A stretch of DNA of 6,525 bases from Alphaproteobacteria bacterium (lineage in GTDB: Bacteria; Pseudomonadota; Alphaproteobacteria; UBA828), in assembly GCA_018668475.1 (NCBI GenBank), contig JABJCZ010000017.1:1-6525 (forward strand), given 5' to 3'. Every line of letters starts with the position of its first letter. Positions within the stretch are counted from its first letter, which is position 1. Under the pieces are notes generated by a model. That model worked only from the letters and a program-made list of their open reading frames with translations, had not been told where the DNA came from and searched no databases. Of this stretch, positions 1 through 5,650 are shown piece by piece. The translations under genes and the position numbers were made by a program.

Positions 1-441
1 GGACATGTGAATGATCGATCCTTTGATGTCGGCTGCTCTCATCTCCCGCACCACCGCCTGAGTGCAAAAGAATGCCCCGCGTACATTCAGGCCCATGACG
101 GCGTCAAAATCTTCTGGCGTAACGTCCAGTAGGGTCGCCGGCCGGTTGGTGCCGGCATTATTCACCAGTATGTCGACAGGTCCGATAGCTTTGAAGGCCG
201 CGGCAATTTGTTCAATCTCTGCCATATCCAGCGGATAAATATCAGCCGCGCCGCCGGCGGCCTCTATGTCATATTTGCAGGCAGTTAGCTCTTCGGCATT
301 GCGGGAGACGAGGGTGACGTGAGCGCCATGTTCGGCCAAGGCGGCAGCGGCTGCCCGTCCGATCCCCCGACCGGCACCGGTAACAATTGCCCGGCGCCCG
401 TCAAGACGGAACGACGGTGTTTTAGGAAATGGATCACTCAC
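1..441 (-). CDS. Short-chain dehydrogenase/reductase (SDR), N-terminal 147 residues, cut by window edge
   Basis: This is a classical SDR, an NAD(P)-dependent oxidoreductase with a Rossmann fold, probably cytoplasmic. The nucleotide-binding motif TGAGRGIG lies at residues 21-28, the structural NNAG motif at 94-97, and the conserved Asn of LNVRG at 119. The window ends at GSIIHMS, just before the catalytic Ser and the YxxxK pair, so activity cannot be checked. The start is GTG at 441-439: a strong Shine-Dalgarno GGGGAG sits 7 nt upstream, and the next in-frame Met comes only after the first third of the Rossmann domain. Arg at residue 47 after strand 2 (VSRN) hints at NADP preference, but this is weak. 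The gene begins 25 bp after the stop of the HpsN-type dehydrogenase on the same strand, so the two are probably co-transcribed. DHPS catabolism uses 2-dehydrogenases (HpsO/HpsP) next to HpsN, so a related role is possible, but the substrate cannot be assigned. Confidence 0.93.
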   Translation of the reverse strand, partial: MSDPFPKTPSFRLDGRRAIVTGAGRGIGRAAAAALAEHGAHVTLVSRNAEELTACKYDIEAAGGAADIYPLDMAEIEQIAAAFKAIGPVDILVNNAGTNRPATLLDVTPEDFDAVMGLNVRGAFFCTQAVVREMRAADIKGSIIHMS

Positions 442-448
442 CGTTCGG

Positions 449-455
449 TCTCCCC
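449..455 (-). promoter_or_regulatory. Ribosome binding site of the SDR gene
   Basis: GGGGAGA on the minus strand lies 7 nt before a GTG codon. It decides in favour of GTG as the start of the SDR, since no ATG is in a suitable place. It sits in the 25-bp gap after the stop codon of the upstream dehydrogenase. Confidence 0.7.
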
Positions 456-466
456 GGTTGCCTGGC

Positions 467-1753
467 CTATGTGTTTTGGCCACCGTAGCGCCGCACACGG
501 ATATCCGCTTGCTCCTGGTGCCCGGCAAAGCCCTCAATTGCGCAAAGGCGAGAACAGTATTCGCCAACCTGGGCCGACGCTTCATCGGTCAATATGCGCT
601 GATAGGTGCATGTCTTTAGAAACTTGCCGACCCACAGGCCACCAGTGTAACGCGCGGCTTTCTTGGTCGGCAGTGTGTGGTTTGTGCCGATTACCTTGTC
701 GCCATAGGACACGTTGGTACGTGGTCCGAGGAACAACGCGCCGTAGTTGGTCATGTTGTCGAGGAAGTAGTCAGGGTCTTCGGTCATGACCTGCACGTGC
801 TCGGATGCAATGTCGTCAGCCATGGCGACCATTTCGTCAAGGCTGTCGCAAACGATGACCTGACCATATTTCTCCCAAGCCTGACCAGCGACCTCGGCGG
901 TCGGCAGGACCGTTAGTTGGCGCTCGACCTCAGCCATGGTTTCGCGCGCCAATTTTTCAGAATTGGTCAGCAGGATCGCCGGCGACGTGGGGCCGTGCTC
1001 GGCCTGACCAAGGAGGTCAGCTGCGCAGAGTTCGCCGTCGACTGAGTTGTCAGCAATAATCAGCGTTTCTGTCGGGCCAGCAAACAGGTCGATGCCGACC
1101 CGCCCATACAGCTGGCGCTTGGCTTCGGCCACAAAGGCATTGCCTGGTCCCACCAGCATATCAACACCGGCAATGCTCTCGGTGCCGAGCGCCATAGCGC
1201 CGACCGCCTGAATGCCGCCAAGCACATAAATATCGTTGGCACCGGCCAAATGTTGGGCTGCGACAATTGCCGAGGCAGCCTTGCCCTTGTAGGGCGGCGC
1301 ACAAGTGATGATGCGTTTGACCCCAGCCACCTTGGCCGTCACCACCGACATATGCGCCGACGCGACCATCGGGTATTTGCCCCCAGGCACGTAGCAGCCA
1401 ACCGCATTGACCGGCAGGTTCTTATGGCCGAGGACGACGCCGGGCAGCGTTTCCACCTCGACATCACGAACGGCATCCCGCTGGATTTTGGCAAAGTTGC
1501 GCACCTGGGTCTGGGCGAACTCGATATCGATCCGGTCCTGCGGGCTGAGATCATTGAGGCAGGCCTCTACTTCAGCGTCGCTCAGCCGGTAGTCCTCTCG
1601 GTCCCAGGCATCGAATTTTATGGACATCTCATGGACGGCAGCATCGCCGCGGCGGGCGATATCGTTTAGCGCTGTCTCGACGGTGCGACGCACCATGTCG
1701 TCCGCTTCGAGCGCTTCAGCGTCGCTAATTCCGGTTTTGAGGTATCGGGCCAT
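467..1753 (-). CDS. hpsN: HpsN-type (histidinol dehydrogenase family) dehydrogenase, probable sulfopropanediol 3-dehydrogenase
   Basis: The 428-residue product is a zinc- and NAD-dependent dehydrogenase of the HisD superfamily, oxidising a primary alcohol to a carboxylate in two steps. Family residues are present: Zn-ligand candidates Gln250 and His253 in QAEH, Asp352 in YGDK and His412 near the C-terminus, plus the catalytic pair Glu318-His319 in ASEHVQ. Other motifs are GCYVPGG (119-125), [11 protein letters not shown] (202-212) and FAGPTE (224-229). The segment from [17 protein letters not shown] through [12 protein letters not shown] is the form I know from HpsN, which converts (R)-2,3-dihydroxypropane-1-sulfonate to sulfolactate, rather than from biosynthetic HisD; no other his gene is adjacent. 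The start at 1753 is chosen because AGGAG lies 10 nt upstream and MARYLK matches the family N-terminus. The frame stays open a further 73 codons to 1972, but that part is His/Arg-rich and unlike the family. The gene is transcribed away from the isochorismatase-like gene and leads into the SDR. The family call is firm; the substrate is inference. Confidence 0.88.
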   Translation of the reverse strand: MARYLKTGISDAEALEADDMVRRTVETALNDIARRGDAAVHEMSIKFDAWDREDYRLSDAEVEACLNDLSPQDRIDIEFAQTQVRNFAKIQRDAVRDVEVETLPGVVLGHKNLPVNAVGCYVPGGKYPMVASAHMSVVTAKVAGVKRIITCAPPYKGKAASAIVAAQHLAGANDIYVLGGIQAVGAMALGTESIAGVDMLVGPGNAFVAEAKRQLYGRVGIDLFAGPTETLIIADNSVDGELCAADLLGQAEHGPTSPAILLTNSEKLARETMAEVERQLTVLPTAEVAGQAWEKYGQVIVCDSLDEMVAMADDIASEHVQVMTEDPDYFLDNMTNYGALFLGPRTNVSYGDKVIGTNHTLPTKKAARYTGGLWVGKFLKTCTYQRILTDEASAQVGEYCSRLCAIEGFAGHQEQADIRVRRYGGQNT

Positions 1754-1763
1754 CGACAAATTA

Positions 1764-1768
1764 CTCCT
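1764..1768 (-). promoter_or_regulatory. Ribosome binding site of the HpsN-type gene
   Basis: AGGAG on the minus strand is 10 nt before the ATG at 1753. It supports the 428-residue product over the longer in-frame version beginning at 1972, which has no family-like sequence in its first 73 residues. Confidence 0.6.
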
Positions 1769-1781
1769 GATGAGATGGTCA

Positions 1782-1807
1782 AGCCGGTCTGAATGGTTAG
1801 CCCGGCT
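1782..1807. repeat. Inverted repeat AGCCGG-N14-CCGGCT upstream of the HpsN-type gene
   Basis: Perfect 6-bp arms at 1782-1787 and 1802-1807 are separated by 14 bp. The repeat lies about 30 bp upstream of the HpsN-type start codon and just outside its ribosome binding site. It could be a dimeric repressor site or a leader hairpin, but arms this short and GC-rich also arise by chance. Confidence 0.3.
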
Positions 1808-1982
1808 GATGTGGCGCGTAACATAATGGAAACGGTCGCGCAGGGCAGCCCCGGATTTGCTGAAACTGTCAGAATGCGCGCTCCGGATGTGATGATGTTC
1901 TTCGATCAGCTTCGGCGCGGCAAAATGGCTGTCGACGTACCGTCCACGGCCCTTCAGAGTATGAGCTGACAATCAATTGAAT

Positions 1983-1987
1983 GAGGA
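1983..1987 (+). promoter_or_regulatory. Ribosome binding site favouring the second ATG of the isochorismatase-like gene
   Basis: GAGGA overlaps the first in-frame ATG (1981) and lies 11 nt before the second (1999). The first ATG has no purine-rich sequence in front of it, so 1999 is the more likely start. Confidence 0.5.
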
Positions 1988-1998
1988 AAACCTGCGCC

Positions 1999-2700
1999 AT
2001 GGTTCCCAAGTTGCACCCGCAGTGGGAGGCACTGGATTTCGCGGCTTTGTTTGCCAGCGACGCGGCCTTCGTCAATACCGATTCCCAAAACAGCATCCTT
2101 AGCTCCGAGGGCGTGCTGACCCATGAAAAAATATGGGAGGGCGCGCGGGAGCAGGGCGGCTCATTCAATAACATCATGCGCCTCGCCACTGAGTGCAGGG
2201 TCTCGGCGATGCCGTTCATGTGGCTGCGCTACGACCGCTTCATCGGTGACAAGGAACCCACCACGGTGATGGACGCGGTGCAGTACAGGCATTGGAACGC
2301 GTCATATGAAGGTGACACCGACAAGAAAGCCTGGGAGGCGGACCTTGTTGATGAGGTCAAGAATTTCATGGTCGAGGATGACCTGACGCTGGTTTATCCT
2401 GGGTGGAGCATTTTCGCCGGAACACCAGTAGACCGTTGGTTGAAGCAGCGCGGCGCCCGCACGCTGGTTCTGTCGGGGTATCACACGGACTGGTGCATTG
2501 AGATGGCGGCTCGAAGTGCGCGGGATCTTGGCTACATGCCGGTAGTCGTTGGTGATGCCTGTGGGTCCACCAGCCCGCTGCACGAAGACTCGCTTGCCCA
2601 GGTGAACGATTGCTACGCCCCGGTAATCTCCACGGATGTCGCAATCGCGGCTATTCGCGAGGGCCGTGAACGGACGAAAAGGGCGATGAACGATGCTTGA
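1999..2700 (+). CDS. Isochorismatase-fold (cysteine hydrolase superfamily) protein with an altered catalytic triad
   Basis: This 233-residue protein (239 if translation starts at 1981) has the alpha/beta fold of the isochorismatase / N-carbamoylsarcosine amidase superfamily, whose members hydrolyse amides, ureido groups or vinyl ethers. The nucleophile region is clear: TLVLSGYHTDWC places Cys166 where the family has its catalytic cysteine, followed by the usual DLGY and VVVGDACGS stretch. The N-terminal strand VNTDSQN gives the triad Asp28. The triad lysine, normally the K of a K-P-x-x-S motif before SAF-GT, is Tyr133 here (YPGWSIFAGT). The enzyme may therefore be a divergent hydrolase or may have lost ordinary amidase chemistry. 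The segment between Asp28 and Tyr133, about 100 residues, is Trp/Tyr/acid-rich and longer than in compact family members. Its stop overlaps the next gene by 8 bp (ATGCTTGA), so the two are translationally coupled and probably work together. The substrate is unknown. Confidence 0.88.
   Translation: MVPKLHPQWEALDFAALFASDAAFVNTDSQNSILSSEGVLTHEKIWEGAREQGGSFNNIMRLATECRVSAMPFMWLRYDRFIGDKEPTTVMDAVQYRHWNASYEGDTDKKAWEADLVDEVKNFMVEDDLTLVYPGWSIFAGTPVDRWLKQRGARTLVLSGYHTDWCIEMAARSARDLGYMPVVVGDACGSTSPLHEDSLAQVNDCYAPVISTDVAIAAIREGRERTKRAMNDA
2677..2683 (+). promoter_or_regulatory. Ribosome binding site of the acyl-CoA dehydrogenase-fold gene, inside the preceding gene
   Basis: AAAAGGG ends 9 nt before the ATG at 2693 and lies inside the 3' end of the isochorismatase-like gene. 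With the 8-bp stop/start overlap it indicates coupled translation. Confidence 0.5.
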
Positions 2701-3859
2701 TTTTACGCTGACCGACGACCAGAAGGAATTGATCGCCCGGGCCCGAACATTCGCCCGCGATGTGGTGGCGCCCGAAGTCCGTCACATGGATGAAACCAAT
2801 GAATACCCCCGCAGTGTTGTCGATGGCATGGCCAAAGAAGACTTTATGGGCCTGACGCTTCCGACGGCCTATGGCGGCGGCGGGCGCCCGTTGATCGATG
2901 CGCTCCTGGTTGTCGAGGAGCTGGCCAAGGTGTGCGGCACCGTCGCGCGTATTTGCGTGGACGCCAATACGGCGGTGCAAAAGGCAATTGTTGAGAATGG
3001 CACCGAGGCACAGAAAAAGCGTTACTTGCCCCCGATTGTCGCAGGAGACAAGCCGGCGATCGCGATTACCGAGCCGGAAGCAGGTTCTGCCGCGACCGAC
3101 CTGACGACGCGAGCCGAACCGGCGGAGGGTGGGTTTACGCTAAACGGAGAAAAGCGCTGGATTACCGGCGCCGGCGAGACTGACTTGTATCTGGTCTTCG
3201 CGCGGTTTGGCGACGTGCCGGGGTCGGCCGGAATTGGTGCCCTGCTGGTGCCGGCGGATACGCCAGGGCTGAGTGTGCCGAAAGTGCGGCAGATGATGGG
3301 TGTGCGTGGCATGCCGGAAGGCGATGTTGTTTTTGACAATTGCTATGTGCCTGCTGAAAATATTTTATTGCCGGCGGGTGCAGGCTTCAAGAAACTCATG
3401 GGAGCCTACAATTTGCAGCGGCTTGGCGCTGCAACTGTGGCGCTCGGAATCGCCCAGGGTGCCTTCGACCTCGCGGCGTCTTACGCGCTGGAGCGAGAGC
3501 AGTTTGGCCAACCGATCGGCGAATTTCAGGGTATTCAGTGGATGCTGTCGGACATGTATCAGCAGCTTGAATGCTCACGGTTATTGATCCACCGGGCGGC
3601 AGTCAATGCGGGCACTGGCCTACCTGATAAAACCGAAGCGGCGGTTGCCAAGGTACAGGCGGCTGAGATGGCGATATCGGTTACTAACACGGCTTTGCAG
3701 ATACACGGTGCCGCGGGTTATTCGCGGGAATTACCGCTAGAACGAATGGTGCGCGATGCCCGCATGTTTACGATTGGTGGGGGTACCGCCCAGGTACAAC
3801 GCAATCTGATCGGCAAAGAAATTCTCAAGAATGCGCAGCGGCAACGCCACATCGATTAG
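2693..3859 (+). CDS. Acyl-CoA dehydrogenase-fold flavoprotein lacking the catalytic Glu; candidate 3-sulfinopropionyl-CoA desulfinase-like enzyme
   Basis: The 388-residue product spans the whole family length. Visible features are an N-terminal helical domain (about 1-120), the FAD/acyl-CoA middle-domain motif ITEPEAGSAATDLTTRA (125-141) with WITGAG (156-161), and the C-terminal helical domain with REQFGQPIG (268-276) and QIHGAAGY (336-343). The base that removes the alpha-proton in dehydrogenases sits either in a Y-E-G-T motif or, as in isovaleryl-CoA dehydrogenase, in an L-E-R-L motif. Here these are Gly363 (IGGGT) and Gln242 (LQRL), so no canonical base is present. AcdDPN7 of Advenella mimigardefordensis, which turns 3-sulfinopropionyl-CoA into propionyl-CoA plus sulfite without dehydrogenation, has the same Gln/Gly pair and an essential Arg84. 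Arg86 here, in CGTVARICVDAN, is in the matching place. The flanks AYNLQRLGA and RDARMFTIGGGTAQ also resemble that enzyme as I remember it. Alternatives are another non-dehydrogenase member, or a dehydrogenase with an unrecognised base. The fold is near certain; the function is a hypothesis. Confidence 0.93.
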   Translation: MLDFTLTDDQKELIARARTFARDVVAPEVRHMDETNEYPRSVVDGMAKEDFMGLTLPTAYGGGGRPLIDALLVVEELAKVCGTVARICVDANTAVQKAIVENGTEAQKKRYLPPIVAGDKPAIAITEPEAGSAATDLTTRAEPAEGGFTLNGEKRWITGAGETDLYLVFARFGDVPGSAGIGALLVPADTPGLSVPKVRQMMGVRGMPEGDVVFDNCYVPAENILLPAGAGFKKLMGAYNLQRLGAATVALGIAQGAFDLAASYALEREQFGQPIGEFQGIQWMLSDMYQQLECSRLLIHRAAVNAGTGLPDKTEAAVAKVQAAEMAISVTNTALQIHGAAGYSRELPLERMVRDARMFTIGGGTAQVQRNLIGKEILKNAQRQRHID

Positions 3860-3889
3860 ACGTCATCTGATCTCTGGAATATCAACACG

Positions 3890-5509
3890 ATGAATAAAGA
3901 CAAGCAGGACGTCGGCGAATTTGACTATGTGATTGTCGGCGCAGGATCGGCTGGCTGTGTGCTGGCAAACAGATTGTCGGCGGACCCAGAAAAACGGGTG
4001 CTGCTGCTCGAAGCGGGCGGGCGGGACAATTATATTTGGATCCATATCCCGGTTGGCTACCTGTATACGATGAACAATCCGCGCACGGACTGGTGCTTCA
4101 AGACCGAAGCAGAGCCGGGCCTGAACGGGCGCGCACTCAATTATCCGCGGGGCAAAACGCTCGGTGGCTGTTCATCCATCAACGGCATGATCTATATGCG
4201 CGGTCAGGCGCGGGACTACGACCAGTGGCGCCAGTTCGGCAACATGGGCTGGAGCTGGGATGACGTGCTGCCGTATTTTCGCCGCTCCGAGGATTATGTT
4301 CATGGTGAGGATGAGGCCCACGGCGTCGGCGGTGAGTGGCGCGTGGAGGAGCAGCGCCTTTCATGGGAAATTCTGACAGCTTTTCAGGAAGCCGCCGTTC
4401 AGGCCGGTATTCCCCGCACCGATGATTTCAATCGGGGAAATAATGAGGGGGTCGGCTATTTTCAGGTGAACCAGCGGCGGGGCGTGCGCTGGAGCACATC
4501 CAAGGCGTTTCTCAAACCGGTGCGCGAGCGCGCGAACTTAAAAGTGCTGACCCGGGCACAAGCGACGCGGATCGTGCTCGACGGCCGCAAGGTCACCGGA
4601 CTGGAATTCGAACACGGCGGGCAGCCGGCGCTTGCGCGGGTGCGGGGGGAGCTTCTTCTTGCTGCAGGGTCCATTGGCTCGCCACAGCTAATGGAACTAT
4701 CCGGAATCGGCCAAGGCGAGCTGCTGCAACGACACGGTATCGAGGTCGCCCATGAGATGGCGGGCGTCGGCGAAAACCTGCAGGATCACCTGCAGGTGCG
4801 AATGGTCTACAAGGTGCGGAACACGAAAACGCTAAACGAAAAGGCGAACAGCCTTATCGGCAAGGCGTCAATGGCCCTGCAATACGCGCTGTTTCGATCC
4901 GGCCCAATGAGCATGGCGCCCAGCCAGCTCGGATGTTTCACCAAGTCCGATCCATCGCAGGAAACCCCGGACCTGGAATATCACGTGCAGCCACTGAGCA
5001 CCGAAGCTCTAGGGCAACCGCTACACCCCTTTCCCGGCGTTACCACGTCGGTCTGCAACCTGCGCCCGATGAGCCGTGGCGTCAGTCATATCAGGGATGC
5101 GAGCCACCGGAGTGCGCCCGTGATCGCGCCGGGCTATCTGAGCGCACCGGAAGACAGGCGAATTGCGGCGGAGGGCATTCGGTTGACGCGGCGCATCTGC
5201 GCGCAGCCAGCCCTCGCAAAGTATCAGCCAGAAGAGTTCAAACCGGGTGCGGACATCCAGACAGAAGAGCAAATGGCGAAAGCCGCCGGTGATATTGCAA
5301 CGACGATCTTCCACCCCGTCGGCACCTGCAAAATGGGCGATGACCCTATGGCCGTCGTAGATGAGCGATTGAGGGTGCATGGTTTGACAGGCCTGCGGGT
5401 GGTTGATGCATCCATCATGCCGACCATCACGTCTGGCAACACCAATGCACCGGTCATCATGATCGCGGAGAAAGCCGCTGATATGATTCGCGAAGATAGC
5501 CGCGGTTAG
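3890..5509 (+). CDS. GMC family flavin-dependent alcohol dehydrogenase (choline dehydrogenase-like)
   Basis: This 539-residue glucose-methanol-choline oxidoreductase oxidises an alcohol to an aldehyde or ketone using FAD. The Rossmann motif GAGSAG is at 17-22, with the ribose-binding Glu41 (LLEAGG). GMC signature 1 spans 86-105 (PRGKTLGGCSSINGM and on), and signature 2 is GSIGSPQLMELSGIG (260-274). The active-site pair is His475 (FHPVGTCKMG) and Asn518 (GNTNAP). There is no signal peptide, so it is probably cytoplasmic or membrane-associated, passing electrons to a respiratory acceptor as BetA-like enzymes do. The length matches choline dehydrogenase and alkanol dehydrogenase (AlkJ-like) relatives. 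The gene lies 30 bp after the acyl-CoA dehydrogenase-fold gene, with a weak TGGAA site 10 nt before its ATG, and most likely ends the operon. No betaine aldehyde dehydrogenase, BetI or choline transporter gene is in the window, so a choline role is not supported. It may supply oxidised substrate to the cluster. Confidence 0.95.
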   Translation: MNKDKQDVGEFDYVIVGAGSAGCVLANRLSADPEKRVLLLEAGGRDNYIWIHIPVGYLYTMNNPRTDWCFKTEAEPGLNGRALNYPRGKTLGGCSSINGMIYMRGQARDYDQWRQFGNMGWSWDDVLPYFRRSEDYVHGEDEAHGVGGEWRVEEQRLSWEILTAFQEAAVQAGIPRTDDFNRGNNEGVGYFQVNQRRGVRWSTSKAFLKPVRERANLKVLTRAQATRIVLDGRKVTGLEFEHGGQPALARVRGELLLAAGSIGSPQLMELSGIGQGELLQRHGIEVAHEMAGVGENLQDHLQVRMVYKVRNTKTLNEKANSLIGKASMALQYALFRSGPMSMAPSQLGCFTKSDPSQETPDLEYHVQPLSTEALGQPLHPFPGVTTSVCNLRPMSRGVSHIRDASHRSAPVIAPGYLSAPEDRRIAAEGIRLTRRICAQPALAKYQPEEFKPGADIQTEEQMAKAAGDIATTIFHPVGTCKMGDDPMAVVDERLRVHGLTGLRVVDASIMPTITSGNTNAPVIMIAEKAADMIREDSRG

Positions 5510-5650
5510 GTATTTCCGTATTCAGTTTCGTTTCGCCGCAATTTTGAAAAAATTTCCTCGTTGTTTAAATAAAAGTCGTTTTTAATTAACCAGTAATTAC
5601 TATTTAATTGTCACGGTTAGTTGAGTAATAGTAAATAGTGTTAGTAGAAT
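5510..5650. promoter_or_regulatory. AT-rich spacer between the catabolic cluster and the TadG-like gene
   Basis: These 141 bp are strikingly AT-rich against the GC-rich genes on both sides and should contain the promoter of the TadG-like gene. TAATTA occurs at 5583 and 5594 and TAATTG at 5605, exactly 11 bp apart, so they face the same side of the helix. A CtrA-like box overlaps them. A TTGTCA (5608-5613) could serve as a -35 element, but the matching -10 is poor. No GC-rich hairpin with a U-tract is present, so I see no intrinsic terminator for the GMC gene. Confidence 0.5.
5586..5600 (+). promoter_or_regulatory. Candidate CtrA binding site (TTAA-N7-TTAC)
   Basis: TTAACCAGTAATTAC matches the alphaproteobacterial CtrA pattern TTAA-N7-TTAA at 7 of 8 defined positions and includes the favoured TTAACC half. 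It lies about 50-65 bp upstream of a Tad-pilus-type gene. CtrA is known to control pilus and flagellar genes in Caulobacter and relatives. AT-richness makes chance matches likely, so this remains a candidate. Confidence 0.35.

Larger units (their letters stand above)
1754..1998. promoter_or_regulatory. Divergent intergenic region between the two operons
   Basis: About 245 bp separate the start of the HpsN-type gene (leftward) and of the isochorismatase-like gene (rightward), so both promoters and any shared operator should be here. I see no convincing -35/-10 pair on either strand. The region has an AGCCGG/CCGGCT inverted repeat (1782-1807) and a smaller CTGA/TCAG repeat near 1860-1872. No regulator gene lies in the window. 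The minus-strand frame is open through the region, but its translation does not resemble a known protein. Confidence 0.5.

Noticed and set aside
319..789. Plus-strand open frame of 156 codons
   Set aside because: It lies antisense to the SDR start and the C-terminus of the HpsN-type gene, is rich in Arg, Cys and Ser as GC-rich shadow frames are, and matches no family.
467..1753. Biosynthetic histidinol dehydrogenase (hisD)
   Set aside because: The catalytic residues fit the superfamily, but the C-terminal segment resembles HpsN and no histidine genes are near. It is kept only as the alternative.
1781..1998. A hidden small regulator gene in the divergent region
   Set aside because: No frame in the region gives a helix-turn-helix-like sequence or a start with a ribosome binding site.
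1869..2219. Minus-strand open frame of 116 codons across the divergent region
   Set aside because: It runs antisense through the isochorismatase-like gene, which has clear family motifs, and has no recognisable domain of its own.
5534..5590. AT-only hairpins (AATTTT/AAAATT near 5541 and a TTAAATAAAA/TTTTTAATTAA pairing) as a terminator
   Set aside because: The stems contain almost no G-C pairs, so they would not form a stable intrinsic terminator; the pairing follows from base composition.
5608..5637. TTGTCA with a downstream AT-rich hexamer as a sigma-70 promoter
   Set aside because: The -35-like element is good, but the hexamers at 16-18 bp spacing match the -10 consensus poorly, so no promoter is called.
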